From the NCBI GenBank assembly GCA_014925825.1, contig JACGCK010000031.1:186001-250000 (forward strand): a stretch of DNA of 64,000 nt, read 5' to 3'. Source of the stretch: Pholiota molesta. Its lineage: Eukaryota > Basidiomycota > Agaricomycetes > Agaricales > Strophariaceae. The notes under the pieces were generated by a model. That model did no database searches and had not been told where the DNA came from. It saw nothing but the letters and a program-made list of their open reading frames with translations. Within the stretch, counting starts at the first letter, position 1. Every line of letters starts with the position of its first letter. This document shows positions 23,193 through 34,284 of the stretch, one piece after another. Both the position numbers and the translations under genes were made by a program.

Positions 23193-24656
23193 ATGATGAT
23201 ATTTTGGCTTGACGTCACGGTATCCTTTCTTTATTCCGTTTCTCACTTCCCTGTTCTCGCTTGTTGGCTCTTGTATAAATGTACCCCCTATCACACCACA
23301 TCAAACGAAAATGGAGACTACTCGTGTGTCGCTTACTTATCTCTGTTGTCTGCTGTCTCTTCGTCCTGTCTCTCTGTCTTTATTACTACCCGCTCCAGTA
23401 CCCAGCCATCTGCACTTCAACTCGCAGAACCAACCCAATCCATCCCCACCCCCGCCCCACCCGCTCCCTCTAACCTAAATCCAACCCCAAAAAATTGCCG
23501 ATCGCACCCTACATCTGCGGTTGCATCTTGTACTATCTCTCCGTGTCTCTCTCCCCATACGCATGCATGACCTGTTATCTTATTCATGACCTTACGCCCC
23601 CATATACAAGTATCCCGTTTGCCATGTACATCCATCCCATCTATTCGTCCGCATCCATCATCACCATCTGCTTTGACTTATACGCAATACCGCCATATAT
23701 ACATACGCCATATACATATTCTACAGAGTACACTTTTTTTTGAGTTTTTACTTGCTTATACATACACCGCAGCCGTTTATAACTACGTATATTTCCTTCC
23801 TTCCTTCCTCCCGCCTTTCTTCTTCGTCTTCTTCCCCCCAAAATCGCCCCACCCGCCCGCCCTCCTGTCCCTCTTCTCGCCTTCTTTCCCCTTGCCCGCC
23901 CATGCCCTGCTTGTCCCCCGCTTCACCGTCCAGTTGCGCACGATGTGTGGCGGCGGGAGCACGACGGCGCGGGCCCCGTTTTTGGTCTTTTTCGTTTTTC
24001 GTTTCGCCCCCTAAAAATCCGATCACTGCATGCTCCTGCGACTCAACTCGCACCTGGCTGGCTGGTTCTCGGTCCCTTGGTTTTTTTTGTGTGTTTTTGG
24101 AATGATTTTGAATAAATGAAAACATGAAAAATGAAGTTTTGGTTGATCTGCATTCTTTCGAGTGGAGGATGAGAGAGGATGCTCTATTTTTGGGGATGGT
24201 TTATCGATACCCTGCTGGCTGCAAGCCATATTCGTCCGCATCGTCTGGAGTCGAGACTATCGATGAGCGATGAGATGATGATTTGATAACTGACGGAGGG
24301 GTCCCTCCTATGAATTGGGGTCAACCGTAACACCACGACCGCGCCGCCATCACCAGTGCACCACCCACACTGCCACTCCATATGTCATTTATGCCGTGTG
24401 TCATAAGTCCTGCCTGACTGATCTCTATCTTGCATTGTAACCACCACCATCCAGCCGCTCGCCTCGCTGCAAAAAAGCGCTAGAGAGTGAAGAACGTCAC
24501 CAAGAGCTTCGTGCAGAGCCGTAGATTCCGTATCCGATCACCACTGTCCATTAGCCAATAAGCAGCAGCCATCACCGGCACCGCATCACCCGCGCACCAT
24601 CACCTCCATCATCACCCCTCCACCACCCCTCACCCCCACCACCACCACCACCCGCC
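23193..24656. other. intergenic: pyrimidine-rich 3' region, then SEC14 promoter
   Basis: About 23210-23900 is strongly C/T-rich on the plus strand (runs of cccc, ttcc and cttct) with no convincing gene. About 24540-24655 is a CACCATCACC / CCACCACC-rich leader directly before the SEC14 ATG. Several open frames here follow base composition only. Confidence 0.5.
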
Positions 24657-26366
24657 ATGTCCACCACCCCCGCCCCGCAAGCGGCCAGCGCCTCACCGAT
24701 GCCCGAGGGCGTCACGGACCCGAACTACCACCCCGAGCCCGGGCGCCTCGGCAACCTCACGGTCGTGCAGCTGCACACGCTCGAGAAGCTGAAGAAGGAG
24801 CTCCAGGAGGAGGGCGTGTTCGTGGAGGAGCGGATGCACGATGCGATGCTGTTGAGGTGGGTGTGGATTTTTTTCTTGGGGCTGTTTTTGGGGTTGGGGT
24901 TGGGTTTTGGGTGGGGGGTGGTGGTAGGGGTGGGGGTGTGGGCGGTGGGGTGGATGGGGGACCGATTATCTTCCGATCGGAGGGGAGGGGCTTTGCGGCG
25001 GTGTGTTATCGGCGGCGGGGGCTCTGGGTTTTGGGGTATCGCGCCCGGGCTTCGTGCGCTCGTTTTGCGATGCGGCGCCAGCGTTGCGCATGTGCCATCA
25101 GGGGACGTGCGCCCATCCGATGGCGCTGCGCGATGAGGTAGCAGGGGCGATGCACTGCGCATTCCAGTGCCGCCGTCCGTGCTCGTGTACGCGTATGCGA
25201 TCCCCCGCGTCGTGCTCAGAGATGATTTAGATGCCCATTCCCCCTCTGTGCCCTTCTGAACGGTGGACACGCCCCTCATCGCATGGGTGATCAGCCTCGT
25301 TGCATCCGCGCGTCATACTCCGTTCCTCCGTGCAACGGCGGCTCGTCTGTCTCGTGACACGTATGCAACGGTGGATATGAATCCGCGGATGATGGGGCAC
25401 TGCACCCTGTGGGCGGGGCAGGCGATCTCGGATGTCCATCAGTGGGGCATCGCGTTTTCGTTTGACATCGTCTCGTTTCTTATCGCGGCCGTTCCAATCA
25501 GACGTTCAAACTAATGACATAGTCCTTTTTCTTTTATTGTGCTTTCGCAGATTCCTCCGTGCACGTAAATTCGATCTGGCCAAGGCGAAGGAGATGCTGA
25601 TCAATGCAGAGAAGTGGAGAGTAGAGTTCGGCGTGGATGAGATTAACAAGTACGTTTTTGTATCCGCATCCTCCGTACTACATGTGCCCGTGCATCTGAC
25701 GCGTTTCTACTTCGTTTCTCTCGATCAGGAGCTTCGAATTCAAAGAGAAGGCCGAGGTGGACAAGTACTACCCCCAATACTATCACAAAACCGATAAGGT
25801 AAATCCCCCTCCTATCCCTCCGATCCGCGGCTCACCTGCATCCTTAAAACCAGGACGGGCGCCCGCTCTACATCGAGCGCCTCGGCAAGCTCGACATCAA
25901 GGCGCTCTACGCGGTCACGACGCAGGAGCGCCAGCTCCAGCGGCTCGTGTACGAGTACGAGAAGTCGCAGACGACGCGCCTGCCCGCGTGCTCCGCGGCG
26001 TTCGGGCACCCCGTCGAGACGTACTGCACGATCCTCGACCTCGGCGGCGTCTCGCTCTCCAACTTCTACCGCGTCAAGGACTACGTCTCCGCGGCGTCGT
26101 CCATCGGGCAGGATAGGTACCCGGAGACGATGGGCAAGTTCTATATCATCAACGCGCCGTGGGCGTTCAGCGCGGTGTGGGCGATTATCCGGCCGTGGCT
26201 GGACGAGGTGACGGTGAAGAAGATTGATATCCTGGGGAGCGGGTATAAGGAGACGCTGCTGAAGCAGATCCCGGCGGAGAATCTGCCGAAGGAGTTTGGG
26301 GGCGCGTGTGAGTGCGCGGGCGGGTGCTCGATGAGCGATGCGGGGCCGTGGAATAAGGTGGCGTGA
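24657..26366 (+). CDS. SEC14: Sec14-like phosphatidylinositol/phosphatidylcholine transfer protein
   Basis: Lipid exchange protein of the Golgi/cytosol. Exons: 24657-24856, 25551-25649, 25729-25798 and 25854-26366, giving 293 residues, close to yeast Sec14 (304). Seen in order: the CRAL-TRIO-N region (HTLEKLKKELQEEGV, FLRARKFDLAKAKEM), [20 protein letters not shown], then the lipid-binding domain with YEKSQTTRLPACS, ILDLGGVSLSNFYRVKDYV, SIGQDRYPETMGKFYIINAP, and VKKIDILGSGYKE..LPKEFGG. All splice joins keep frame. Odd point: intron 1 is 694 nt, about ten times the local norm, and G-rich in its first half. No damage in the coding part. Confidence 0.95.
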
Positions 26367-27416
26367 GGCGGCTTGGGGTGTTTGTGGTGCGCGAGTAGCG
26401 TTTGCTTTGGGGGTGGGTTGGAGGGCGTTTGTAGTGCGTACGTACAGCTGAACCTTCCTTTTTTCATAATCATTTCCTTTGCTGTTCTTCAAGCGGTTGT
26501 GGAGTTAGCATCCACGCCGCTGTATACCACATTTCCTGGAGTGTTGAACACTCAGTGCTAGCACTGGACATTAACTTGGATGTAACCTGGTACGATGGAT
26601 TTCACCCGCAAGATATGAGAGTTGCGCGGCACGGACCGACGTGTGATATCATTTTGATCAGGCCAAATAATGAAAGGTCGACCTACGGTCTCCTCGACAC
26701 CTTGCTGCATTTTTCTTGATATTCTCATAATACTTACAGTACAATTTTTACATTGTCATGCATGATTATTAACTATATTGCGAAGCCTAAAAATCTTAAA
26801 TCAGAGGCCATTGTTGTTAGACCTCGCTAGCGGCCGCAGCCGCCTCGCTCGGTCTTGGGAAATTTTGTTCTATGAATGTCAATGGTCAAGGTGGCATTTC
26901 ATTTTACATCCAGTATATTGATGACTTGTACACTTGTACTTCAAGTTATTGGAAAATGTCGACAAATGCGCAACCCTCCTCAGGCTGTGAAAGCTTGGTG
27001 AAAGCAGCTCGCTGTTGGCTCACTGCTCACTGCATGAAATGCAAAGCTTCTGTTTTAAATTCAAAAAGAAGTCAACAAACCACAATCTTTATTGTTTAAT
27101 CTATCATAAGTATTCTAACAACTTAAAAGAATGAAATGAGCCCTTGAGATTTGGGAATCAATTGGGCATCGAATCGAGCTTGCACCAAGCAGATTGAGCG
27201 CCAAACTTGCACAAACATTAGCACAACTTTCATGAACATTAAGGATTCTTTCGACGGCTGGATGCTAGTGAAATGTTTGGTCGAGCATCAATAGAGGACT
27301 GGAACAAACATCTATAAATACATGCTTAGTAATTTCGAATGTGGGGGACCATTGCTTTCAGCAAGGTGATTCCTTGATCAATCCGATTCCGGTGCCAGCC
27401 GTGCCACCGACCAGCC
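26367..27416. other. intergenic, no supported gene
   Basis: 3' flank of SEC14 and upstream flank of a decayed F-box copy. AT-rich stretches, with no gene recognised. Confidence 0.5.
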
Positions 27417-29049
27417 TTGCACTTAACGTCCACCCCAGCAATGAGTTTTCTGCTCAACGAGCCCGCGCCGATATCTAGACTCCACCGCGATATCCTTTGG
27501 TACATCTTCTCTATCAATTCAGACACTCTGGGCCCTCCAGTTCCCTCCCGGCCGTGGAAGCCACCCTCCGACCTCCACCTCAGTCCCTTGACAGTCACCC
27601 GGCAGTCCTCGCAGGTGTGCCGCGCGTGGCGCAGCATCATCCTCGCGTCCCCCTTGCACCTGGGGCAACTATCTCCACATCGATCTCCTTGACCAGCTCA
27701 ACGATTACTGGCGCCGCGAGGTCTTCTGGAGGATGCGCAATGCCCCGCTGCCATTCGGGCGCGGAGCCTGTTGATCGCTGACACTGGCATGAGGGCGCTC
27801 TCATTCGCAGCCACTGGAAGAGGGTAAAGGTGCTTAATATTGTGATTGGCGCTCCGTCTGTCTTGAACTTTAGCATCGTTAGGAATGCCTTCTGCGGTCC
27901 AGCGCCGCATCTGAAGGTATTTTCTGTTCAGCATCTGAGGCAGCAACCTAGAATTGGCGCCGGATATCTAGCTTTTGATGGCTCAAATAGCCCACTGTTC
28001 GCGGGCGACGTCAACTTCGGCACTTGACTCTGGAGCAACCTCTATGTATCCCAGCTCGTTACTTGCTCGCTGCGTGTGCACAGATGACACTTCTCGAAAC
28101 ATTATTTCTCAACATCGAGAATTTGATCCTGCCGGAGCTACAAGGTCCAAACCCGACATCATTCGCGCAACCGCCGCCGGTATCGCTGCCGAACGCTAGT
28201 TCGATCCGCATCTGCTCCTTATCCTTGGATATGATTCCCGAATTTTTGGACGCACCGTCCCGCGTTTTGGATGTAAATGGGATGTATCGATTCCTGGTGT
28301 TCCAGGGGGAATAACAAGACTACGAAATAATACTTCCGCATCCGCCGACGGAATACAGTCCACCATAGTGCGTTATGTGTCGAGTTTCTTTGCCGCGAAC
28401 GATGCTGCGTCGTCTTCGCCTACACATCTCCATCTGTATCTTGCCCTGGACGATCTCTGTCTTGCAACGGCCGATCAGGAGATGCGTTCACTCGGGGATG
28501 CGTGCTTTTACATAAGGTTTAGAGGATTCGACAGACCCTTCGTCAAATTGTTTGCTCAGGCATTGTGCTCTCTGAACTACCCCTCATCACTCCTTCAATT
28601 CCAGTTCGTGCCTGAGACTTCATATCCCAGATTACTCTCGGAAATCCCATCCCTTGTTCCGTTTTTCCTGGCCCTCGAATCGATAACAGAATTGTATACC
28701 ACCCTAGGCAGCCTCTCCTATATTACCGCCCAGTCACAGACTGAAAGCTATATTCTCTTTATGGAATTGCACACAGTTCACACATGGGCGGGGCGTATGA
28801 CAAGCTCAGCCTGAGGGATGCAATGCACAGCATAAAGCCCTTTTTCGCAACCGACTACACATTTCCCTGATCGGGGTCCTCGATATCACAGATTTTCGGG
28901 CCGTCCATGGGGATCTACGGCCTTTGGATGAGATAAAGGGCTTGAGAGTGATTTGTAGAGATGCCGATTCGCACTCTACTAAACCCATTGAGTATGTATG
29001 TGAAAGCGGCAGCGCTGGGAAGCTCAAGTTCCTACCGAACGACGGCTGA
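27417..29049 (+). pseudogene. decayed F-box-like gene (paralog of 34285-35946)
   Basis: Aligns along its length with the intact F-box gene at 34285, but is split over several frames: PISRLHRDILWYIFSINSD and RQSSQVCRAWRSIILASP (F-box), then KVLNIVIGAP, PARYLLAACAQM, PPVSLPNAS, MRYVSSFFAANDA, LVPFFLALESITELY, and near the end VHGDLRPLDEIKGLRVI and EYVCESGSAGKL. At least four frame changes and a stop after VNFGT, plus loss of the stretch around residues 100-150, show genuine decay rather than a single indel. Its 3' end lies 270 bp before the fold-back element. Confidence 0.75.
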
Positions 29050-29316
29050 AACGGTATTGTGTTATTGAGTTATAAGTAGAGAAGATTCTGATTTACACTT
29101 CGCTGGAGAACATATCATGCCGTCTTCTGAGCTTCTCTGTTTTGAAATGTGCCACACGAGCGAATTTTATTGTGAATGACACGTATTCGACTGTAACTAC
29201 GACTGTCAAAGGTCAAGTTGGCATTTGGCATCAACTGCGCTGGGCGCGAGCTGGGAACTGGCCATGGCCTGAAGATTACGGCATTACATAGTGTTCCGGG
29301 GCAGTGGCTCTACATC

Positions 29317-30236
29317 TATGGACCGCCAGATGCACATTTATTCCCACGTGCGCGCGAATGTCCGCGCGCGCGCCAATTGGGCTCAGCTCATAAAAACATC
29401 ATCTTTCCCCTTCAGATCATCATAAATAGCCAAATACTATGTATTGTAGTCTGTATAAAATGGAATAACACTGTCTTGACCTATACAAGTGCCTCTGATG
29501 TTGTTGCCGACGTCTTTGGTAGCCGGGCCGGGCCCATCAAATCATCATTGACACTTCAAACCAACTTCAAACCAACTTCGAACTGTAGGAATTTCAAGAA
29601 AGAAATCTCCAAAGGGATCATAAAAGTAGCAAAATTGCGTGGCAATTTCGCAAATAGTAATTCTAGGGCTGAACCTGTAGAAATAAAGACAAGCATACAG
29701 TTGGGCTATAGTAAGAAACATAAAGGCAAATGAGTAGCATGTGCGATGCACTGTGGCAGCATGTAATTTGTCATATTTTGTCCCCTTTCCATAGGCTTTA
29801 ACCTACATTATCTTTATATTATCTGAGTCTCCCTTTAAATCGTGCGAAATGAGATTTGAATCATTATCTACTTCCAGGCAAACTCTAGGTACATGTTTGA
29901 AAAGAGATACCCAAAAAATTGCCACGCAATTTTGCTACTTTTATGATTACTCTGTAGATCCCTTCCTTAGAATTGCTAGCAGTTCGAAGTTGGTTCGAAG
30001 TGTTAGCGATGATTTGATGGGCCCGTCTGGCTTCCAAAGACGTCGGCAACAACATCAGAGGCAATTGTATAGATCAAGACAGTGTTATTCTATTTTATAC
30101 AGACTACAATACATAGTATCTAGCTATCTACGATGGTCCGAAGGGGAAGAACGGTGTTCTTATGAGCTGAGCCCAATTGGCGCGCGCCCGGACATTCGCG
30201 CGCACGTGGGAATAAATGTGCATCTGGCGGTCCATA
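29317..30236. mobile_element. fold-back / MITE-type DNA transposon with long inverted repeats
   Basis: Two long inverted arms, about 29317-29657 and 29917-30236, align end to end: tatggaccgccagatgcac, the cgcgcgaatgtccg block, tactatgtattgtagtctg, gttgttgccgacgtcttt and aaaattgcgtggcaattt all recur in reverse complement, with scattered mismatches. The spacer is about 260 bp, AT-rich, without a coding frame. Directly outside both ends lies the same 7-mer, CTACATC (29310-29316 and 30237-30243), a clear target-site duplication. No transposase, so it is non-autonomous. The superfamily is unclear from the 7-bp duplication. Confidence 0.88.
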
Positions 30237-30243
30237 CTACATC

Positions 30244-30746
30244 AACGACACACACAGCCGCTCCAAAGATCGATAATTTCTTCAAAAACACTGTAATAAA
30301 TTCGTCTTGCTACAGAGCACTAGAGTCTTAAGATTATGTTCTACTTGCCCAACTTGTGCGAGTAACAGGTTATTTTATTCCGCTGTTAAAGCTTGTGCAA
30401 CTTGATTTATGGTTTCTCAGATGGACATCCTGTGAGCATCGATCGATTGCCGTTTTCACAATCACAAAAGGTGTGCAACCTAGTACGAGAGCAGATACCT
30501 AACATAGCTTCGATGAACGTGAGAGAGGACACGTATCATCATCCTAGCATAGCAACATGACGGAGAACTTCAAGTCCTCGACTTGGCTTCGAGACTCGAT
30601 TTATATAGACGTTGATTGGATATTCTATGCCCAGCATTTTCCAGTCAGACTTTTTTTGAGTCTCCTCGAAGCCTCGCTCTCTACTGCTTGCGAGCGTGCC
30701 GTGACGGTCAAAGCTTAGGCTGGTTGGGTCTTCGACTCTGGGCACA
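30244..30746. other. spacer upstream of intact His-rich gene
   Basis: No gene supported. A possible TATA element, gatttatatagac, lies at 30597-30609, about 140 bp before the ATG at 30747. Confidence 0.45.
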
Positions 30747-31624
30747 ATGGCGAGCGCGCCCGCCGCGTCTGCGCCTCAACCCGCAATGAACATGCTTTCA
30801 GCGGAAAGCATCACTGTTCACAATGGAAAATTCACCCAGGTCCTCGGCGACTACCACGTCCATGGAAATGTTTCTGCCCACGTCAACCCATCTGATGAGG
30901 CGCCGGCCTTTGGGAATACCGCACCACTGGATGTGGAAACGAATCCGAATAAACCAGTTAGCGCTGGAAATGTTCAGGTGGGCAGAGACTATGTGGTCCA
31001 TGGCGGTCTTCATCATCATCATGTCCATTATCACTACCCATCCGCCAAGAATAGGAGGAATTCCCCACAGAATATCGTCACAGATATCCGCATTGAACAC
31101 GTCGGACTCGGATGGATTCCCTTTAATGACCACTTCCATGTATACAGGGGAGACAAGTTTATGTTCTGCACAAAATATAGTCGTGTGTATCGGGAGAAAC
31201 GTGAGTCGATCCGTATAATTTTTATGAATTGATGACTGAAAGTAACGTCCTTCCAGAACTTCCTGTCAATCCAACATACACGGCTATGATGAAATATGCC
31301 ACCATCATAATTGACGAAATGGACGCATATGAAGATGAAGGCCTGCGTTACGGTATGGGCTACCGCCCATACTACTCGGCAAGACGATTTTGGCATGCTT
31401 ACCCACCGTACGAGCCATTCAAGCCACAGACTAAACCTCCCAAAAGAAACCTCAACTACTTTGTCCCTCCTTTCGATTTCCACATACCCGAAGGCAACGA
31501 AGAGAACCTATACGATCTCCCGTGCATGAAAGCTCACGCCGCCGCCCATGAATTTTCTACGTCCGCTGCACCCTCTCCCAGAGCTGCTCTGTTCAGCCAC
31601 CTCGACCACTCTGGGGTGAAATAA
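30747..31624 (+). CDS. His-rich small protein of unknown function, intact copy
   Basis: Two exons (30747-31200 and 31257-31624; intron gtgagt..ttccag) give 273 residues. I do not recognise a named domain. Visible parts: a short Ala/Pro-rich start; MNMLSAESITVHNGKFTQV followed by LGDYHVHG, a short beta-type motif; a His-rich run around residues 88-100 (GGLHHHHVHYHYP); a hydrophobic/aromatic block HFHVYRGDKFMFCTKYS just before the intron; a Tyr-rich block GMGYRPYYSARRF; and the C-terminal FSHLDHSGVK shared by all copies. No signal peptide or membrane helix. Neighbour of an F-box gene in both halves of an inverted duplication. The clustered His could bind metal (inference only). Confidence 0.7.
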
Positions 31625-32340
31625 TTATATTTCCCCATGGGCGCTTAGCGCATATCCACAGGCGCCCACCGGTTAGCCGGCTGGTGGATGCCGAGTGGAT
31701 CATACTGGGATGTTGGCAACTGGATCAATGGCATTTGAGGACACCCTCGCGCTTAGAGGAATTTTTGGATTGTTAATCGGAAAATTGCCTCGATTTCCTG
31801 TAGGGTGTACGGTTCATCCTACAAGAATGGTATTCTACCGTGGACGCTATTCGGCCTAGCAGAAGTGGTGTACGGTACACTCTTGACTCGCTAGTAATCT
31901 ACCGTGGACTTTCTTATTTCTCTCCAGTAATCATGATAAGATAGTATCGTACTGAGCCGAGTTCGTAATCAGCATGTGTCTTTTTCCTCCCGTACGCGTG
32001 CAAGTATTTCCCAGTCTCCGATGATCGATCTCTGAAATATTTTCATTCAACAAGTATCGTTCCTTCAACATGAAAGAAATGGACCTCCCACCAACCTCCC
32101 ACTCAACTCAGATGTGCCCATATCCAAACTTGACTGCTATATTGTGTGGAATATATCTTCTGTCGATCTATCAATGCTGAGATCGTCAATCAACCAGCAC
32201 CAAATCTACAGGTTTTTGCTATCCGAGACGAGCGGGTGTAGTGCCACTGTATACAAACAAGCCCGCCTTCAGCTTTCCTGACAACCAGCCGTCAGCGCAA
32301 GGTAGAGATTTTGCATAGCATCGGAGTTCCAGACATGTCT
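31625..32340. repeat. module spacer and truncated F-box fragment, right copy
   Basis: 31625-31915 is the reverse complement of the left spacer (17780-18078). 32070-32330 corresponds to the truncated F-box fragment at 17327-17585 (caactcagatgtgcccata and agtcagcgcaaggtagagattttgcatag are shared), but here it is rearranged and has no long open frame. It also contains the short palindrome accggttagccggctggt near 31667. Confidence 0.7.
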
Positions 32341-32349
32341 ATTGCCTAC

Positions 32350-34014
32350 TCATAAATAACTCGATAAAGTCTGCTCGTTGACAGTATCCCCTCCCAGCAA
32401 CAGCTTCTCCGGGCTACCACTTCCGCAAACATACTCACTAGTAACACGATCTCGTACCCAAACCACCTTCAACCCCGTTATCTCGTCCAAGAAACGCAGG
32501 TCGCCCAGTGGCCACCGCGACATGGTAAAATCGAGGGCTTCGACGGGAGCGGTGCGTTGTCTGCCAGCGAGGAAATGTTGGATATGCGCTGCCTCGTCCA
32601 CGAAGCTGATAGAGCCTCGGATGAATATAGTCTTGAGTATGGGGAACACGATGGTGGGCGACTGGGTGAGATTGGCAAGACACAAGAGGGATGTGGGGGC
32701 AGTCACAACCGTTTGAACTGAAGTCAATACTAAGAATATTTGCAGGAGTATGCCGGTGAATCGAGGATGTTGTGAAGGTATGAAAAGGTTCAATTGACTG
32801 ATGGTACTAGGGAGCCTAAGAGTCGATATGGCAACCAGCATGGAATCAAGGATAATGTCTGGAATAGAGTCTCCTTGTCCCGATAGCAGCCGGAAAGAAA
32901 AACGGTGGTGATAGGTGGTAAATTCCAGGTATCCCGGCATTAGCGTCACAGTGAGATCCACCACAGGGAGATTCCCATCCCGATGATGGTCGAAGAAGGC
33001 GTTCGCGAACTGTGAAAAGACACGCTGCATTTCTCGAACGCTCGGCGTAACTTCTTGGGTAGGTCTTGCTTCAGTCCAACTAAGCGTAGTTTCGATGGTA
33101 AGGGTACATCCCGAATGTGTAGAGATACGACCTAGAAATCCTGAGTATATTCCGAGGTTTGGGCCGCTAAGGTCAATTGTTCGAAGTTTTGGAAGGGCTA
33201 CATGTCGATGGGAAGGCGAAAGGGTATCTTGCTGATTGTCTGGGATCAGTCTTCCGATTGTAACAGCCAGCACTTCCAGATGTGGCATTTGCTCACATGC
33301 GATGAGGAGATCCGAGGCTGCAAGTTCCGTGGGCTGATGGAGACTCAAGGTTTGAAGTTGTGTGGTGCGAAAGACGGGCGAAAAGGGACGACTGCTGAAA
33401 GGAAGAATGATTCGATAATTGTGAAGAGAGAAGTGAGTGAGAAGTGGGGCGTCGTCTGAGAACAAGCGAAAGGTGCCTGGATGGTCGATTGTATCTTGCG
33501 TATCCGAGATATAATCGACCGAGAGTATGGAAAATTCCCTGAGGTATCGTGCTGGACGGCTGAATGCACCCCATACCCTTGGATCGTCCAAGGTTTGGTC
33601 GGATTCCACTACTACATCGAATAGTTGGATCCTCGCCCAATGTTCATGAATTAAATTGATGAGGAAGCAATGTAGAGCGGTGCCCGATGAAATCGAATTC
33701 TCGGAGCGCGCCCGCACAGATAGCAGTGCATTTCCTGTCCTCCGAAGGACCTCGTCGTGCCATTCGTTACGTCCTTCTACAAGCGTATCCAGGTCGATAC
33801 ACTCTCCCCAGAGAGTTGGGGAGTCAAGGATAATCTCGCGCCAGAAGATGCACACTTGCGAGCACCTGCGTGTGGTCGTCAAAGGGCTATATTCGGTTTC
33901 ATCAAGGGGATAGAAGAAGTCGGCGCTGTCAATGACATTGATAGTGAATATATTCCAAAGGAGATCGCTATCGAGTTTGGATATTGGGCAATCTAGGCAG
34001 GATGGTAAAGTCAT
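32350..34014 (-). CDS. F-box-like protein with leucine-rich region
   Basis: Single-exon 554-residue protein, intact. The N-terminus MTLPSCLDCPISKLDSDLLW with TTRRCSQVCIFWREIILDSP and LWGECIDLD is the agaric F-box-like domain. The rest is a leucine-rich, LRR-like region with blocks such as PLLTHFSLHN, MPHLEVLAVTI and VALPKLRTIDL. C-terminal WPLGDLRFLDEITGLKVVWV and CGSGSPEKLLLGGD are family hallmarks seen in every local copy. Expected to bind Skp1 through the F-box and to recruit an unknown target to an SCF ubiquitin ligase (inference from domain). Divergent from the next F-box gene, from which it is separated by 270 bp. Intact counterpart of 15596-17287. Confidence 0.88.
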   Translation of the reverse strand: MTLPSCLDCPISKLDSDLLWNIFTINVIDSADFFYPLDETEYSPLTTTRRCSQVCIFWREIILDSPTLWGECIDLDTLVEGRNEWHDEVLRRTGNALLSVRARSENSISSGTALHCFLINLIHEHWARIQLFDVVVESDQTLDDPRVWGAFSRPARYLREFSILSVDYISDTQDTIDHPGTFRLFSDDAPLLTHFSLHNYRIILPFSSRPFSPVFRTTQLQTLSLHQPTELAASDLLIACEQMPHLEVLAVTIGRLIPDNQQDTLSPSHRHVALPKLRTIDLSGPNLGIYSGFLGRISTHSGCTLTIETTLSWTEARPTQEVTPSVREMQRVFSQFANAFFDHHRDGNLPVVDLTVTLMPGYLEFTTYHHRFSFRLLSGQGDSIPDIILDSMLVAISTLRLPSTISQLNLFIPSQHPRFTGILLQIFLVLTSVQTVVTAPTSLLCLANLTQSPTIVFPILKTIFIRGSISFVDEAAHIQHFLAGRQRTAPVEALDFTMSRWPLGDLRFLDEITGLKVVWVRDRVTSEYVCGSGSPEKLLLGGDTVNEQTLSSYL

Positions 34015-34284
34015 TCTTTACAGCTCCCAGAGTTCGACTCTTCGCGTTCCTCGTGCAGTATAGGTGGTAGAGATCAGATAAAGACAATTGCGCTTGGCAT
34101 AAATAGCCGCGAAGTGAGCCATAAATTCATTTGAATCTCCGCTAAGACGACAATTTCCTCTAGTTGGCAACTGGTTCAATGGGCTTTTGTGATCAACCCT
34201 GCAAGCCGTTTGTGCGTGGGCGCTTGGACAGACCTCAGCTTGACTTGAACATCAATCCAAACTTCAAATTCAAAGGACAAATCG

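Noticed and set aside
24725..25279. 184-codon minus-strand frame over SEC14 exon 1 and intron 1
   Set aside because: Shadow of G-rich intron and coding sequence; no domain, and it conflicts with the well-supported SEC14 gene.
25812..26492. 226-codon minus-strand frame opposite SEC14
   Set aside because: Arg/Leu-rich antisense shadow of a GC-rich real exon.
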